A stretch of DNA of 64,000 bases, taken from positions 1 to 64,000 of the forward strand of contig NZ_CANMIO010000008.1 in NCBI RefSeq assembly GCF_947497935.1, read 5' to 3'. Shown one piece after another: positions 52,625 to 61,453 of the stretch. The first letter of the stretch is position 1. Each line of letters starts with the position of its first letter. Both the position numbers and the translations under genes were made by a program. The notes beneath the pieces are model-generated. The model saw only the letters and a program-made list of their open reading frames with translations. It searched no databases and had not been told where the DNA came from. Source of the stretch: an uncultured Shewanella sp. GTDB taxonomy: Bacteria; Pseudomonadota; Gammaproteobacteria; Enterobacterales; Shewanellaceae.

Positions 52625-54598
52625 TTAGATAACATCATTTTCAGCTAAGTCGAACATCTCTAAGTAGTTCATTCCAGAATGGACACTTAAATCAAAGTTA
52701 AGCACTTTATGGCAAACGTCATAAAGTGCTTCACCAAACCATTGTCGATCAAACGCTTCCAACGCATTGATAATCCCCGCTTGGCACAAATTCCCTTTTA
52801 AGCTCTCTGGTGCCATAGCATCAATAAAGCTGGCAACTAACCCATATAGGTCCCTTTCAGCTTCGCCTTCAACTTCCCAAAGCGTAGGATCGGCATATTG
52901 ACAAGCATAGTGACTAGCAGCAATATCAAGGCCTATTCCAAAGTTGACTAAAATTGCTTTATTGGGATTACAGATAATATTTTTAGGGCAAATAGCACCA
53001 TGATAAATATCCATCTGATGCATGTACTGTAAGCCTGTTAGCAGCTGAGTGAACCACATCAAAGGTTGGCCAGGTTTGATATCTTTGACTTCATCAATCG
53101 ACTCTCCGTACTCCCAGGCACGGGCAATAAACAGATTGTCACTTTGAGGTAGCTGGCCAAAGGCTAATACTTTTTCAATATGGGGGTGATAAACTTTTGC
53201 AAGTGTACGATAGATACTGCTTAGCATCGGCCAGTTAGCTTCGACTTTACAGTATACTGACACACCGCATTGATATTGGCCCTGTAGGTGAGTCGCTCGC
53301 CAGAACTGGCTGGTTTCTTTAGCGGCAATAAATTGTTCAAGCTTAAAATGGTGGTCAATAATTGCGCCTGCGGTGATTTCAATCTTTTCCGGTACGGTAT
53401 CACATACACCATGATCGATTAACGCTGATAAATCGCTGCGAAGAGCGTCTAAATCCGTCGTACTACCCGCAACGGCTTCTCGATACCACTGATAAATACG
53501 AGGTTGCTGAGTTTGCTCAGCAATCGCGAGGAAACCTTCCGCGTAAGCCCTGATATCTTCGCTGCTACTGACATTATCTTTAATATCGATGAACTCGACA
53601 TCCCCCATATCAGACACAAAGATACAGTTGCTGGTCCAGCCTCCTACGGTAAAACCACGCCGATGAATTTGCTGTAACCCCGTCACACTTCGACGCAGCA
53701 CTTCAAGTAACTGGTAAGTTGTCATCTGCTTCGAGTCGAGCACATTAAGCGGTACACCTCGGGGCATACGGATAGGCAGGACTAACTGCTCACCGTCTTG
53801 AATAAGCGGTGCACAGTAAGGTACACCACAACAGCCTGATAGAGACTGCAGACGCAAGAACTCACTTCTCAGCTGTGTCTCATGGGCCTCTGATTGGTCG
53901 CTATCGGTAAATTGAGTCGGAATAAGCACTTTCAGTAACCAAGGCGCAGTCCATTCGCCCGGGTTATATTCAGCTTGCCAAACCTCAAGCCCACTTTGAA
54001 TAAACAGACATTTGAGCTTAGTGAAGTCTTGGATCTTATTATTTCGTTTCTCGACAATGGCAACTTGGCCAATGGTCTCTAGTACCAGCTCTTTTTGAGT
54101 ATCGGTTACTTGATGTTTTCTAGGCGCAGTCAGTCCCCACTCAGTGGTTAACGCCTCGACTATTTGTTTTGGCGTGTAGATACTTAATGAGCCTTGCTGT
54201 TTTTCGAGTTCAATCTCCTCGCCTTTACGTCCGGTAACAAACACCATACCTTGACACCAAGGTGCATAAACCCCAACCGGAATTTTATGCTTGACGTTAC
54301 CTGCCAAAACACGAGCGACATAGTTCGCCTTAGCTAGACTGTTATCAACTTCACGGCCATCGAGGGACCAAGCATGCATGCCTGCATCTAGACGACCTAT
54401 ATAGCCTTTCACATCGACAACATAGACCCCCCACTCGCCTATAACGAGCGCATCGACCTCCATAGCTTGCCCCGACTTTGTCGGGATTTCAACATTTGTC
54501 AGTAGGATATAATCTTCTGGTAGTTCATCAGCTAACAGGGAGAATGCCCAACGTTCAGCATCGTTAACCGGTGTACCGAAACTTATCATTCTTGCCAT
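52625..54598 (-). CDS. NERD-domain protein with two degenerate kinase domains
   Basis: 657 residues from the ATG at 54598, 7 bases after AAGGAG; an upstream in-frame ATG would contain the ribosome site. Residues 15-130 are a NERD nuclease-related domain (EVDALVIGEWGVYVVDVKGY). A first kinase-like region (about 225-395) has only remnants (QQIHRRGFTVGG, FIDIKD). A second (about 425-640) keeps the fold but has HGAICPKN instead of HGDxKPxN and VNFG instead of DFG, so catalytic Asp residues are missing. Both look like pseudokinases. NERD-kinase fusions are known in defence proteins such as PglW; here no defence genes lie beside it. Confidence 0.8.
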   Translation of the reverse strand: MARMISFGTPVNDAERWAFSLLADELPEDYILLTNVEIPTKSGQAMEVDALVIGEWGVYVVDVKGYIGRLDAGMHAWSLDGREVDNSLAKANYVARVLAGNVKHKIPVGVYAPWCQGMVFVTGRKGEEIELEKQQGSLSIYTPKQIVEALTTEWGLTAPRKHQVTDTQKELVLETIGQVAIVEKRNNKIQDFTKLKCLFIQSGLEVWQAEYNPGEWTAPWLLKVLIPTQFTDSDQSEAHETQLRSEFLRLQSLSGCCGVPYCAPLIQDGEQLVLPIRMPRGVPLNVLDSKQMTTYQLLEVLRRSVTGLQQIHRRGFTVGGWTSNCIFVSDMGDVEFIDIKDNVSSSEDIRAYAEGFLAIAEQTQQPRIYQWYREAVAGSTTDLDALRSDLSALIDHGVCDTVPEKIEITAGAIIDHHFKLEQFIAAKETSQFWRATHLQGQYQCGVSVYCKVEANWPMLSSIYRTLAKVYHPHIEKVLAFGQLPQSDNLFIARAWEYGESIDEVKDIKPGQPLMWFTQLLTGLQYMHQMDIYHGAICPKNIICNPNKAILVNFGIGLDIAASHYACQYADPTLWEVEGEAERDLYGLVASFIDAMAPESLKGNLCQAGIINALEAFDRQWFGEALYDVCHKVLNFDLSVHSGMNYLEMFDLAENDVI

Positions 54599-54664
54599 TC
54601 TTTTCTCCTTCAGTGGCAATTATTTCTAGATAAACTAAATAACATTCTCATCTGATGGACACAA

Positions 54665-54690
54665 AAAAGCCACTAATATAAGTGGCTTAT
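54665..54690 (-). terminator. Terminator of rraB
   Basis: AAGCCACT / AGTGGCTT with loop AATATA; on the minus strand it is followed by TTTTGTG. Confidence 0.8.
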
Positions 54691-54714
54691 TTTAAAAAAG
54701 ATTTTTAGCGTTAT

Positions 54715-55101
54715 TTAGTGCTTACAGTCGTCGCCACACTCATGTGCGTCGTCAGCGAAATCATCGTCGCCTTCTTGATGCTGCATTACACCCCAGCCAT
54801 CGGTGACACCACCAAACTCCTGGGCAAACTCATGTAAACTGATCTCTTGTTCAACGATAGTGTCATATTCAGGCACCATGTTTAAACAAACGATTAATTC
54901 CCACTTACCAGACTCATCATTTAGAAGAAGTTCGATTTCGCCTTCAAGATCTGATTGACCTAGCTCTTCAAGTGCAGACTCTGCGTCGCGTTGGTCTTCG
55001 AAAACTAAGAAAAAATCGACATCAAGTGCTTTTGATAGGTCAATGCCTGCATCAGCCATTGCTTCAAGCATTTTGCCATTGTCATCATCTGGAAATTGCA
55101 T
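54715..55101 (-). CDS. rraB: RraB-type ribonuclease E inhibitor
   Basis: 128 residues, very acidic, with AGAGG ahead. MQFPDDDNGKMLEAMADAGIDLSKALDVDFFLVFEDQRDAESAL and GGVTDGWGVMQ follow the RraB family pattern, and the tail is Asp/His/Cys-rich (DDAHECGDDCKH). RraB binds RNase E and changes the composition of degradosomes. It is divergent in detail from E. coli RraB, so the assignment is to the family. Confidence 0.82.
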   Translation of the reverse strand: MQFPDDDNGKMLEAMADAGIDLSKALDVDFFLVFEDQRDAESALEELGQSDLEGEIELLLNDESGKWELIVCLNMVPEYDTIVEQEISLHEFAQEFGGVTDGWGVMQHQEGDDDFADDAHECGDDCKH

Positions 55102-55121
55102 GTTAATCCTCTCTAAATCAC

Positions 55122-55352
55122 TTATTCAGCGATAATTTTAACGCTTTCGCCGTTAAAACTAACAACTTCACCCGCTATCACTTTCTTGCGCTTGCGGGTT
55201 TCAACTTCACCATTCACTGTTACTTGTCCTTCAGAAATAACGTGCTTGGCTTCGCCGCCAGCACTCATCATTCCTTGGACCTTCAATACTTTATATAACT
55301 CGATGTATTCTTCGCCTGACTTTAATGTCAGAGTTGGAGTATCTGAACTCAC
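55122..55352 (-). CDS. S4-domain RNA-binding protein (YbcJ-like)
   Basis: 76 residues, GTG start with AAGGCG 9 bases ahead. YIELYKVLKVQGMMSAGGEAKHVISEGQVTVNGEVETRKRKKV is an S4 RNA-binding domain with the usual VxVNG-xxxRK pattern. The layout matches E. coli YbcJ. RNA targets are not known. It lies 20 bases upstream of rraB and is probably co-transcribed. Confidence 0.87.
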   Translation of the reverse strand: MSSDTPTLTLKSGEEYIELYKVLKVQGMMSAGGEAKHVISEGQVTVNGEVETRKRKKVIAGEVVSFNGESVKIIAE

Positions 55353-55430
55353 GGTATTTCGCCTTAAATAACTAAAACTGTCGGCATTATAGCACTCAAT
55401 TGAGCTACCTATGCATGCTTTCGAGTGTCG

Positions 55431-55964
55431 CTAGACTCTTTCTGCTGCTAAGAGTCCATAAACGCAATCATCAAACCATTGCTCGCCAATCTTACAATTC
55501 TCTCGTAATAGGCCTTCACGCTTGAAACCACACTTTTCCAGTACTTTGGTTGAAGCAATATTTTGCTCAATGCAGTAGGCGATAAATTTATGTGGCTTAT
55601 AAGATAAACAAGCCCAATCGATGATGGCTTGCAGGCTTTCACTGGCGTAACCTCGCCCATGAGCGCTTGGGTGGATCATATAGCCAACTTGCATTTGCCC
55701 CATTTCGGCATCGCTATTTTGTAAGCCGATAAAACCGAAAAAATCCTGTGTATGGGCATCCTCAATAATAGTGAGTAACCACTCGCCTTCACAAAATTGT
55801 CGATTTTCTAAAACACGCTCGAACTTTTGTCGTATCTCTGACTCTGCTTGGGGTTTACGCACAAACTCATTCAGTTTTTCATCTGAATGAGTAAATAAAA
55901 AGTTATCCCAATCACTTGGAGTAACTGTTCTTAACCTCAGCCTTTCGGTATACAGTTCGAGCAT
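55431..55964 (-). CDS. GNAT-family N-acetyltransferase (RimJ/RimL-type)
   Basis: 177 residues, GAGG ahead of the ATG. ELYTERLRLRTVTPSDWDNF is the RimJ/RimL-type start, and MIHPSAHGRGYASESLQAI the acetyl-CoA-binding loop (motif A, RGYA). ASTKVLEKCGFKREGLLRE is the C-terminal motif. It transfers acetyl groups from acetyl-CoA to an amine; the substrate is unknown. Confidence 0.88.
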   Translation of the reverse strand: MLELYTERLRLRTVTPSDWDNFLFTHSDEKLNEFVRKPQAESEIRQKFERVLENRQFCEGEWLLTIIEDAHTQDFFGFIGLQNSDAEMGQMQVGYMIHPSAHGRGYASESLQAIIDWACLSYKPHKFIAYCIEQNIASTKVLEKCGFKREGLLRENCKIGEQWFDDCVYGLLAAERV

Positions 55965-55998
55965 GTTTATTACCTCTTACGCTAGAAATAAAAACAGA

Positions 55999-56277
55999 TT
56001 AGCCTCTGCTTGTTACTTCTAGAAGGTGGTAACCGAATTGCGTCTTAACTGGACCTTGAACTTCGTTCAATGGTGCACTGAAAACCACTTCATCAAACTC
56101 TTTTACCATCATGCCAGGACCAAAAGAACCAAGGTCACCACCTTGAGCCGAAGATGGGCAAGAAGAGTTTGCTTTTGCTACATCACCAAAATCAGCACCA
56201 TCGATGATCTGTTGCTTAAGTTCTAGACACTGTGCTTCAGTATCTACTAGTAGGTGTCTTGCAGTTGCTTGTACCAT
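55999..56277 (-). CDS. ppiC: Parvulin-type peptidyl-prolyl isomerase PpiC
   Basis: 92 residues, one parvulin domain without signal peptide or targeting segments: ARHLLVDTEAQCLELKQQI, the SCPSSAQGGDLGSFGPGMMVKEFD core and the end QFGYHLLEVTSR. Size and composition match cytoplasmic PpiC of E. coli. It catalyses cis-trans isomerisation of prolyl bonds. GGAG lies 7 bases before the ATG. Confidence 0.93.
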   Translation of the reverse strand: MVQATARHLLVDTEAQCLELKQQIIDGADFGDVAKANSSCPSSAQGGDLGSFGPGMMVKEFDEVVFSAPLNEVQGPVKTQFGYHLLEVTSRG

Positions 56278-56319
56278 GGTTTAACTCCATAAATTAAATG
56301 ATATTGCCAATTTTAGGCA

Positions 56320-56373
56320 AAATAAAACCCAGCCAGTATATACCAAAATTTAAGGTACATCCCAGCTGGGTTA
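56320..56373 (-). terminator. Terminator of the DUF885 gene
   Basis: AACCCAGC / GCTGGGTT closes a hairpin with an inner TACC-GGTA stem; the minus strand continues TTTTATTTT. Confidence 0.7.
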
Positions 56374-56389
56374 TTACAGATTGGTTAAC

Positions 56390-58222
56390 TTACTTTTGCG
56401 AAGCAATCCAATCGTTCACTTTTAGTTCCATCACTTCCATCGGCAGCGAACCTGAAGTAAGGATTTGGTCATGATAAGCTTTTAAGTCAAACTTATCGCC
56501 AAGCTCCTGCTCCGCCTTTGCTCGCAGTGCCAAGATCTGCAATTGGCCGACTTTATAGCTTAACGCCTGACCAGGAATTGCCATATAACGCTCAACTTCT
56601 GCAATAATGTCAGACTCAGCCATTGGCGAGTTATCTTTCATATATTGAATCGCCTGCTCACGAGTCCAGCCTTTAGCATGAAGGCCTGTATCCACGACTA
56701 AGCGCATGGCGCGTAACATTTCATCTGAAAGCTTACCAAAGTATTGATATGGGTCGTTAAAGAGTCCCATCTCAATTCCTAAGTATTCAGCGTACAGCGC
56801 CCAACCTTCTTCAAAAGCTGTATAGCCACCAAAACGCTGGAACTCAGGTACCCCGGTGAGTTCTTGCTTAATAGCAATCTGGAAATGATGCCCTGGTGCG
56901 GCTTCATGCAATGATAAGGTGGTCATGCCCCATTTAGGCTGTGCCTTGAGGTTATAGGTGTTGATATAGAACACACCAGGACGCGAGCCATCCACAGCTG
57001 GAGCGTCATAAGATGCCCCCGCTGCCGATTGCTCTCTAAAGCTTTCAACAGGCTTTACCACATAATCCGCTTTAGGCATGACGTTGAAGTACTCAGGCAT
57101 CAGAAGATTGATTTGATCTTTTAGCTCCATATAACCATCTATCAAGCCTTGACGTTCAGTAAAGAAGTACTGCGGCTCAGAAGATAACGATGCAAAAAAT
57201 GCGTTCAAATCACCTTCAAAACCAACTTGTACTCGCACTTTATCCATTTCAGATAAAATTCGCGCGACCTCGTCTAAACCAATCTTATGGATTTCATCTA
57301 CAGGCATAGTCGTTGTCGTATGCGAGTTAGCCAAGTGCTGGTACCAAACTTTACCGTTTGGTAGTCCCCACCAACCGTCTGTCGCACGAGATGACTTAAT
57401 ATAAGTCTTCTGAAAGTAATCACGTAATGAAGTCAGCTCAGGTAGTAGCTGCTCACCAATTAACTTGGTGTACTCTGCTGTGATGGCCTGCTTGTCAGCA
57501 TCTGAAAATGACTCTGGCATTAAGGTGATCGGGGTATAGAATAAGCTATCGTTGACGTTATCAACAAGCTGAGCACTCAGTTGAGGAATGATCCGCTCAA
57601 CAAGGACACGCGGCAACACGACCTTGTTCTCGATGCCTTCGTTCATTCGGACTTGAGCGAGCTTAAGCCACTCTATAAATCCCTGTAAACGTTTTTCCCA
57701 ATTGCGGTAGTCTTCTACAGTATTAAACGGCTGAGCACTTTCACCGCTGCCTAGCTGGACCATGCTGATAACAGTGCTATAAAACTGGTTCATAGGCATA
57801 AAGTGATTAGGAAATGTCTCATCAGCCAAGGCGACGTTACGATCATAATTAAACATGTCATAGCTTAGCTGTAATTCGCTTGATAGCTGAGCGCGATCGA
57901 TTTTTTTTACTTCTTTTAAATATTGAGTGTTAAGTTGGTGACGCTCAGTTAGATAAGCATGGGATAAGCCATCACCAAATTGGTCGTTATAGTCATTGAC
58001 ACCAACAAAAGTGGCGTAGATAGGTTCAAGCTTCAGTAAATCTTTGAAGTAATTATCCACTAACAACAGGTAAGCCTGCTCAGCAGACTGCTCTTGACCA
58101 GACTGATTAGGTGCTACTTGGGTCGTTTGGTCTTTTGACTGTGTTTGCTTGGCATCATTTTCACCACATCCCGCTAACCCTAAAATTGCGCCAATAGACA
58201 ACGCAAGAACCGCCTTCCTCAT
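56390..58222 (-). CDS. DUF885-family lipoprotein (predicted zinc peptidase)
   Basis: 610 residues from the ATG at 58222, 9 bases after AAGGAA; upstream in-frame codons give an implausible leader. Lipoprotein signal MRKAVLALSIGAILGLAGCGEN with lipobox LAGC. The family motif TLSLHEAAPGHHFQI, with HE and HH as probable zinc ligands, and the EGWALYAEYLGIE segment are present. DUF885 proteins are regarded as peptidases; the substrate is not known. The acidic Gln-rich linker after the Cys (residues 24-50) would hold the domain off the membrane. Confidence 0.9.
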   Translation of the reverse strand: MRKAVLALSIGAILGLAGCGENDAKQTQSKDQTTQVAPNQSGQEQSAEQAYLLLVDNYFKDLLKLEPIYATFVGVNDYNDQFGDGLSHAYLTERHQLNTQYLKEVKKIDRAQLSSELQLSYDMFNYDRNVALADETFPNHFMPMNQFYSTVISMVQLGSGESAQPFNTVEDYRNWEKRLQGFIEWLKLAQVRMNEGIENKVVLPRVLVERIIPQLSAQLVDNVNDSLFYTPITLMPESFSDADKQAITAEYTKLIGEQLLPELTSLRDYFQKTYIKSSRATDGWWGLPNGKVWYQHLANSHTTTTMPVDEIHKIGLDEVARILSEMDKVRVQVGFEGDLNAFFASLSSEPQYFFTERQGLIDGYMELKDQINLLMPEYFNVMPKADYVVKPVESFREQSAAGASYDAPAVDGSRPGVFYINTYNLKAQPKWGMTTLSLHEAAPGHHFQIAIKQELTGVPEFQRFGGYTAFEEGWALYAEYLGIEMGLFNDPYQYFGKLSDEMLRAMRLVVDTGLHAKGWTREQAIQYMKDNSPMAESDIIAEVERYMAIPGQALSYKVGQLQILALRAKAEQELGDKFDLKAYHDQILTSGSLPMEVMELKVNDWIASQK

Positions 58223-58283
58223 TTTATTATTCCTTTTCTTTATTGTTAGTCTTATATCTTTTCTATACTTAAACCAGAGACAA

Positions 58284-58548
58284 ATACCCAAACAACTTCA
58301 CGATGCAGGATTCAGCATGTCGAGAAGTGACAGAGTTCAAGGCATGAAATTGTAGGACTAGTTATTCTAATTCAATATTTCATAACACAGAAAAATGTTG
58401 CTTCTCGCCGTGCCCTACGGGAGTTCCCGTAGAATACCTGCACTGCGTTAGTGATATCGGTAAGGGAATAACCATTATCCTCAATCACGGCCTTGCCCAG
58501 CTATCCTACGGGAGCTCTGAAACGAGCACCTTGAGGTAGCTTGGGTAT
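58284..58548. mobile_element. Second MITE-like element, ends ATACCCAA
   Basis: Left end ATACCCAAACAACTTCACG (from 58284) and the complement of the right end, ATACCCAAGCTACCTCAAGG (to 58548), match in 18 of 23 terminal bases. The 265-bp interior is non-coding and contains CTACGGGAGTTCCCGTAG, a perfect hairpin, and a related half at CCTACGGGAGCTC. I recall such ATACCCAA repeats as common between Shewanella genes. The element ends 3 bases before the AAGGAG ribosome site of the next gene. Confidence 0.7.
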
Positions 58549-58562
58549 ATAAGGAGCCTTTA

Positions 58563-59069
58563 ATGATCTATTCATTCAGCAACTCTGGCTTTAGGGATCC
58601 TCAAACAGGCGTATATAACCAAACCTATTTTATGGAAGTCTTTAATCGTGAATGGCATCGCCATATGCGCGACCATCAGAGTCTGGCCTTATTGTATCTA
58701 TGCCCACACATTCATGAAACTATTTCTCAACCACAATTGTTAGAATTATTCATGAAGCAGGTACAACAAGCCCTATTGCGATCCACTGATCTACTTGCAA
58801 GACTCGATAATCAGGCATTCGCATTGGGAATATTTGAAGTCGATGACTGTGGCGCTCATGTGGTCATAGATAGATTAGAGCAAACTATCGGTGACTTTAA
58901 TCATAACCTTAAGAAGCAGCAACACAGCGAAATAGAGTATGAACTGGGGGGGTGTGTTTGTAGACCAAATAAAGATCTTTACCTAGAAACACTATTTGAG
59001 ACAGTGGAACAACACACAGAGCAGATGCGTTTGCCACAAACAGTTGAACATAGATTGATCCACCTCTAA
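58563..59069 (+). CDS. Degenerate GGDEF-domain protein
   Basis: 168 residues with AAGGAG 6 bases before the ATG. FRDPQTGVYNQTYFMEVFNREWHRH and LLYLCPHI are the entry of a GGDEF domain (compare D-LTGL-NR-F), but the active-site loop is ARLDNQAFALGIF: the GGDEF motif is replaced by LDNQA. So it cannot be a normal diguanylate cyclase. No other domain fits into this length. It may bind c-di-GMP or GTP as a sensor, or act by protein contact. Single gene, own terminator. Confidence 0.75.
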   Translation: MIYSFSNSGFRDPQTGVYNQTYFMEVFNREWHRHMRDHQSLALLYLCPHIHETISQPQLLELFMKQVQQALLRSTDLLARLDNQAFALGIFEVDDCGAHVVIDRLEQTIGDFNHNLKKQQHSEIEYELGGCVCRPNKDLYLETLFETVEQHTEQMRLPQTVEHRLIHL

Positions 59070-59122
59070 AACTTGTAGGGAGTCTACGGTGATAAAGTAT
59101 CATTCACTAAATTCAAAAATAA

Positions 59123-59150
59123 AAAAGCCCCAATAAAGGGGCTTTTCTTT
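59123..59150. terminator. Bidirectional terminator
   Basis: AAAAGCCCC / GGGGCTTTT, loop AATAAA, with T tail on both strands, between the GGDEF-like gene and the convergent TonB cluster. Confidence 0.9.
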
Positions 59151-59163
59151 ACGGCTGACTAAA

Positions 59164-60411
59164 TTAAAGGGCAACGTTATGTACGCGAGCCTTTTCTTTA
59201 ATATAACCGATATAACTCTTAGCTGAGCGCTCTGTCTTCTTATCGTTAGCAGCAAGTTTTGCATACTTATATGCACTCTTATATTGCTTAAGATTCAGAT
59301 AAGCCAATGCTAGTTCAAACTGAGCTTCACCAGGGTTTTTAACACCAGCATCAAGAGACTTTTTCAGTGCTGTAATGGCAGACTTATGCTGTCCATCTAA
59401 CGCTAAAATACGTCCTTGTCTAAGGTACAATTTACCACTGTTGTTTATCTCGGCAGCTTTACCATATGTCTGAGCAGCTTGTTTCATCTCCTTAGCATTT
59501 TGGTAAAAACCAGCGAGTGAAGTCAGCGTTTTCTCGTCTTCTTTGATTAAGCCCGATTTCATATGCTTAGTCATGATTTTTGCAGCGTAATACGGCGAGC
59601 CATCTGCCGCAAGAAGCTGTGACAATCGAGTAATATTCCCCGCAGTCTCTAAAAAACCATTCTTATAAGCTAAGTCGTATGTCGCAAGCGACTTACTATT
59701 ATCACCGGTCAAAAGATAGAACTGAGCTAACTGAACCCAAAGACGCTTATCATCTGGAAATAATGGCACCATTATTTCCAAGACTTTTACTGAGTCTTTG
59801 TATTTCTTCTGGTTGTAGTACGCTGTCAGCTTTACCTGATATAACGTCTTATCAGGCTTTTCTGATATGGCTAGGCCCTTATCAGCTACAGCAAGTACTT
59901 TATCCCACTCTTTTTGCTCAGAATGTGCAATCGCTATACGTTTATAGACTTGTGCATCTTCTTTACAAGTAAACTCCATCCACTTGTAATACATTGGAAT
60001 AGACTCTTTAAACTTCTTATCTCCAATCAGGAGATCAGCGTAGAGTCGTAGAGTTTGAGCGTGGTCAACACCGCCGAGGACATCCGCATCAACTGCAGAC
60101 TTAAGGTACTTAATAGCCGTACCCATCTGCCCTTTTTCCGCATAGAAGTTACCTAACATACGGGCGATATAAGCTTTATCGAAATCGTTCTTGGCATTAG
60201 CCTCTAAGAGAATCGCAATTGCTTCATCAACATTACCTTCGGTATATGCTTCAAAAGACTTTTGCACTTTTTTAGAAGCGCTCTGACCAACGGCTTTCGA
60301 TTTACGCTTTTCAATCGGGCACTTCTCTGCAGCATAGGCAGCTGGAGCTACCGCTACACTTCCACCTAAACAAAGTATTAGAGCGGCAGCAATTGTATTG
60401 ATTTTAGCCAT
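59164..60411 (-). CDS. TPR-repeat protein of the TonB2-type cluster
   Basis: 415 residues with AAGGAGG before the ATG. Signal peptide (ALILCLGGSVAVAPAAYAAE) and then at least eight helix pairs of TPR type, for example YTEGNVDEAIAILLEANAKN, LGNFYAEKGQMGTAIKYLKSAVDAD, LAYLNLKQYKSAYKYAKLA. It should be a periplasmic scaffold. It is the last gene of the DUF3450-ExbB-ExbB-ExbD-TonB-TPR cluster, 2 bases after tonB. This gene order is known in Shewanella and other marine gammaproteobacteria; the role of the TPR protein there is not settled. Confidence 0.88.
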   Translation of the reverse strand: MAKINTIAAALILCLGGSVAVAPAAYAAEKCPIEKRKSKAVGQSASKKVQKSFEAYTEGNVDEAIAILLEANAKNDFDKAYIARMLGNFYAEKGQMGTAIKYLKSAVDADVLGGVDHAQTLRLYADLLIGDKKFKESIPMYYKWMEFTCKEDAQVYKRIAIAHSEQKEWDKVLAVADKGLAISEKPDKTLYQVKLTAYYNQKKYKDSVKVLEIMVPLFPDDKRLWVQLAQFYLLTGDNSKSLATYDLAYKNGFLETAGNITRLSQLLAADGSPYYAAKIMTKHMKSGLIKEDEKTLTSLAGFYQNAKEMKQAAQTYGKAAEINNSGKLYLRQGRILALDGQHKSAITALKKSLDAGVKNPGEAQFELALAYLNLKQYKSAYKYAKLAANDKKTERSAKSYIGYIKEKARVHNVAL

Positions 60412-60413
60412 AA

Positions 60414-61034
60414 TTATCTGCCTCCTTTGTCTAGTGTGAAATCAAGTTGAACTGTCATGCCAGGTTGTTTAAGGGCTTTGCCATCAACAATCTTTGGCTT
60501 GTACTTCCACTTTTTAAGTGCGCGACGAGCTTCTTTGTCAAATAAACGTTTAGGTTCAGCTTTGATGACTTTAACGTCTTCAACACCACCTAACTCGTTA
60601 ATCGTAAAGCTAAGCTGTACCCAACCTTCTTTACCATCACGTGCCGCTTTAATTGGATACTGAGGCTCAATTCGAACGATAGGTGTAGCATCACCATCTC
60701 GTGTCATCATGTTGCCTAGCTTAAATCCAGTGTTTGCACCACCGGCTTCAACTCCACCCATGTTAAATGACATATTTGTATCAATGTCAGATGAACTATC
60801 TGGTGGCGTAGTATCCGGCTTTGGCGGCTGCTCTGGGGGTGTAGGCGGTTTAGGCTTAACCCTTGGCTTTTTCTGCGCTGATGCATCATCTTTGTTCATG
60901 GTGATTTCAATGACAGGTGTTTCTGTCGAGGAATCGTGGCGGGTTGGACCGCCACCTACCAAAAATGCCATGAAGACAAACAAAGCAAAAGTCACAGCAG
61001 CACCAATTATCAGTGATACTATTCCTCTCAGCAT
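60414..61034 (-). CDS. tonB2: TonB-family energy transducer
   Basis: 206 residues from the ATG at 61034, with GGGG 9 bases upstream. One N-terminal membrane helix ([22 protein letters not shown]), a short proline-rich spacer ([19 protein letters not shown]), and the C-terminal TonB domain [41 protein letters not shown]. It passes proton-motive energy from ExbB/ExbD to outer membrane receptors. The short spacer is typical of TonB2-type proteins. One base separates it from exbD. Confidence 0.92.
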   Translation of the reverse strand: [206 protein letters not shown]

Positions 61035-61035
61035 A

Positions 61036-61440
61036 TTATTCGTTCCCCGCCGATACAGATATCTTATCGATACCCGCAGCTTTAACGTTATCAAGAACCT
61101 TAACCACTAAACCGTGTTTAGCTTCTTGGTCTGCTTGAATCAATACTGCAGCCTCTGGTGCTTCTGCAAGCATACGTTCTACGTTTGCAGTTACACGTTC
61201 GATATCAACTTGACGGTTTTCCATCATAATGATGCCGGTCTTGCTCACACCAATAAAGATGTTAGCTGAAGGCTTCTTCGTCGCTTGTGACGCTTCAGGC
61301 TTGTTATAGTCAAGGCCTGATGGCTTTACAAACGATGTTGTTACAATAAAGAAGATAAGCATAATGAACACGATGTCGAGCATCGGGGTCATATCAATCT
61401 CAGCTTCTTCTTCTACGCTTGAATGCTTTCTACGTGCCAT
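61036..61440 (-). CDS. exbD2: ExbD-family biopolymer transport protein
   Basis: 134 residues from the ATG at 61440, AGAGAGA ahead. Single helix with the functional Asp: EIDMTPMLDIVFIMLIFFIVTTSFVKPSG, followed by the periplasmic domain. Part of the inner membrane motor with the two ExbB-type proteins; 13 bases after the previous gene. Confidence 0.93.
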   Translation of the reverse strand: MARRKHSSVEEEAEIDMTPMLDIVFIMLIFFIVTTSFVKPSGLDYNKPEASQATKKPSANIFIGVSKTGIIMMENRQVDIERVTANVERMLAEAPEAAVLIQADQEAKHGLVVKVLDNVKAAGIDKISVSAGNE

Positions 61441-61453
61441 GTTCAATCTCTCT

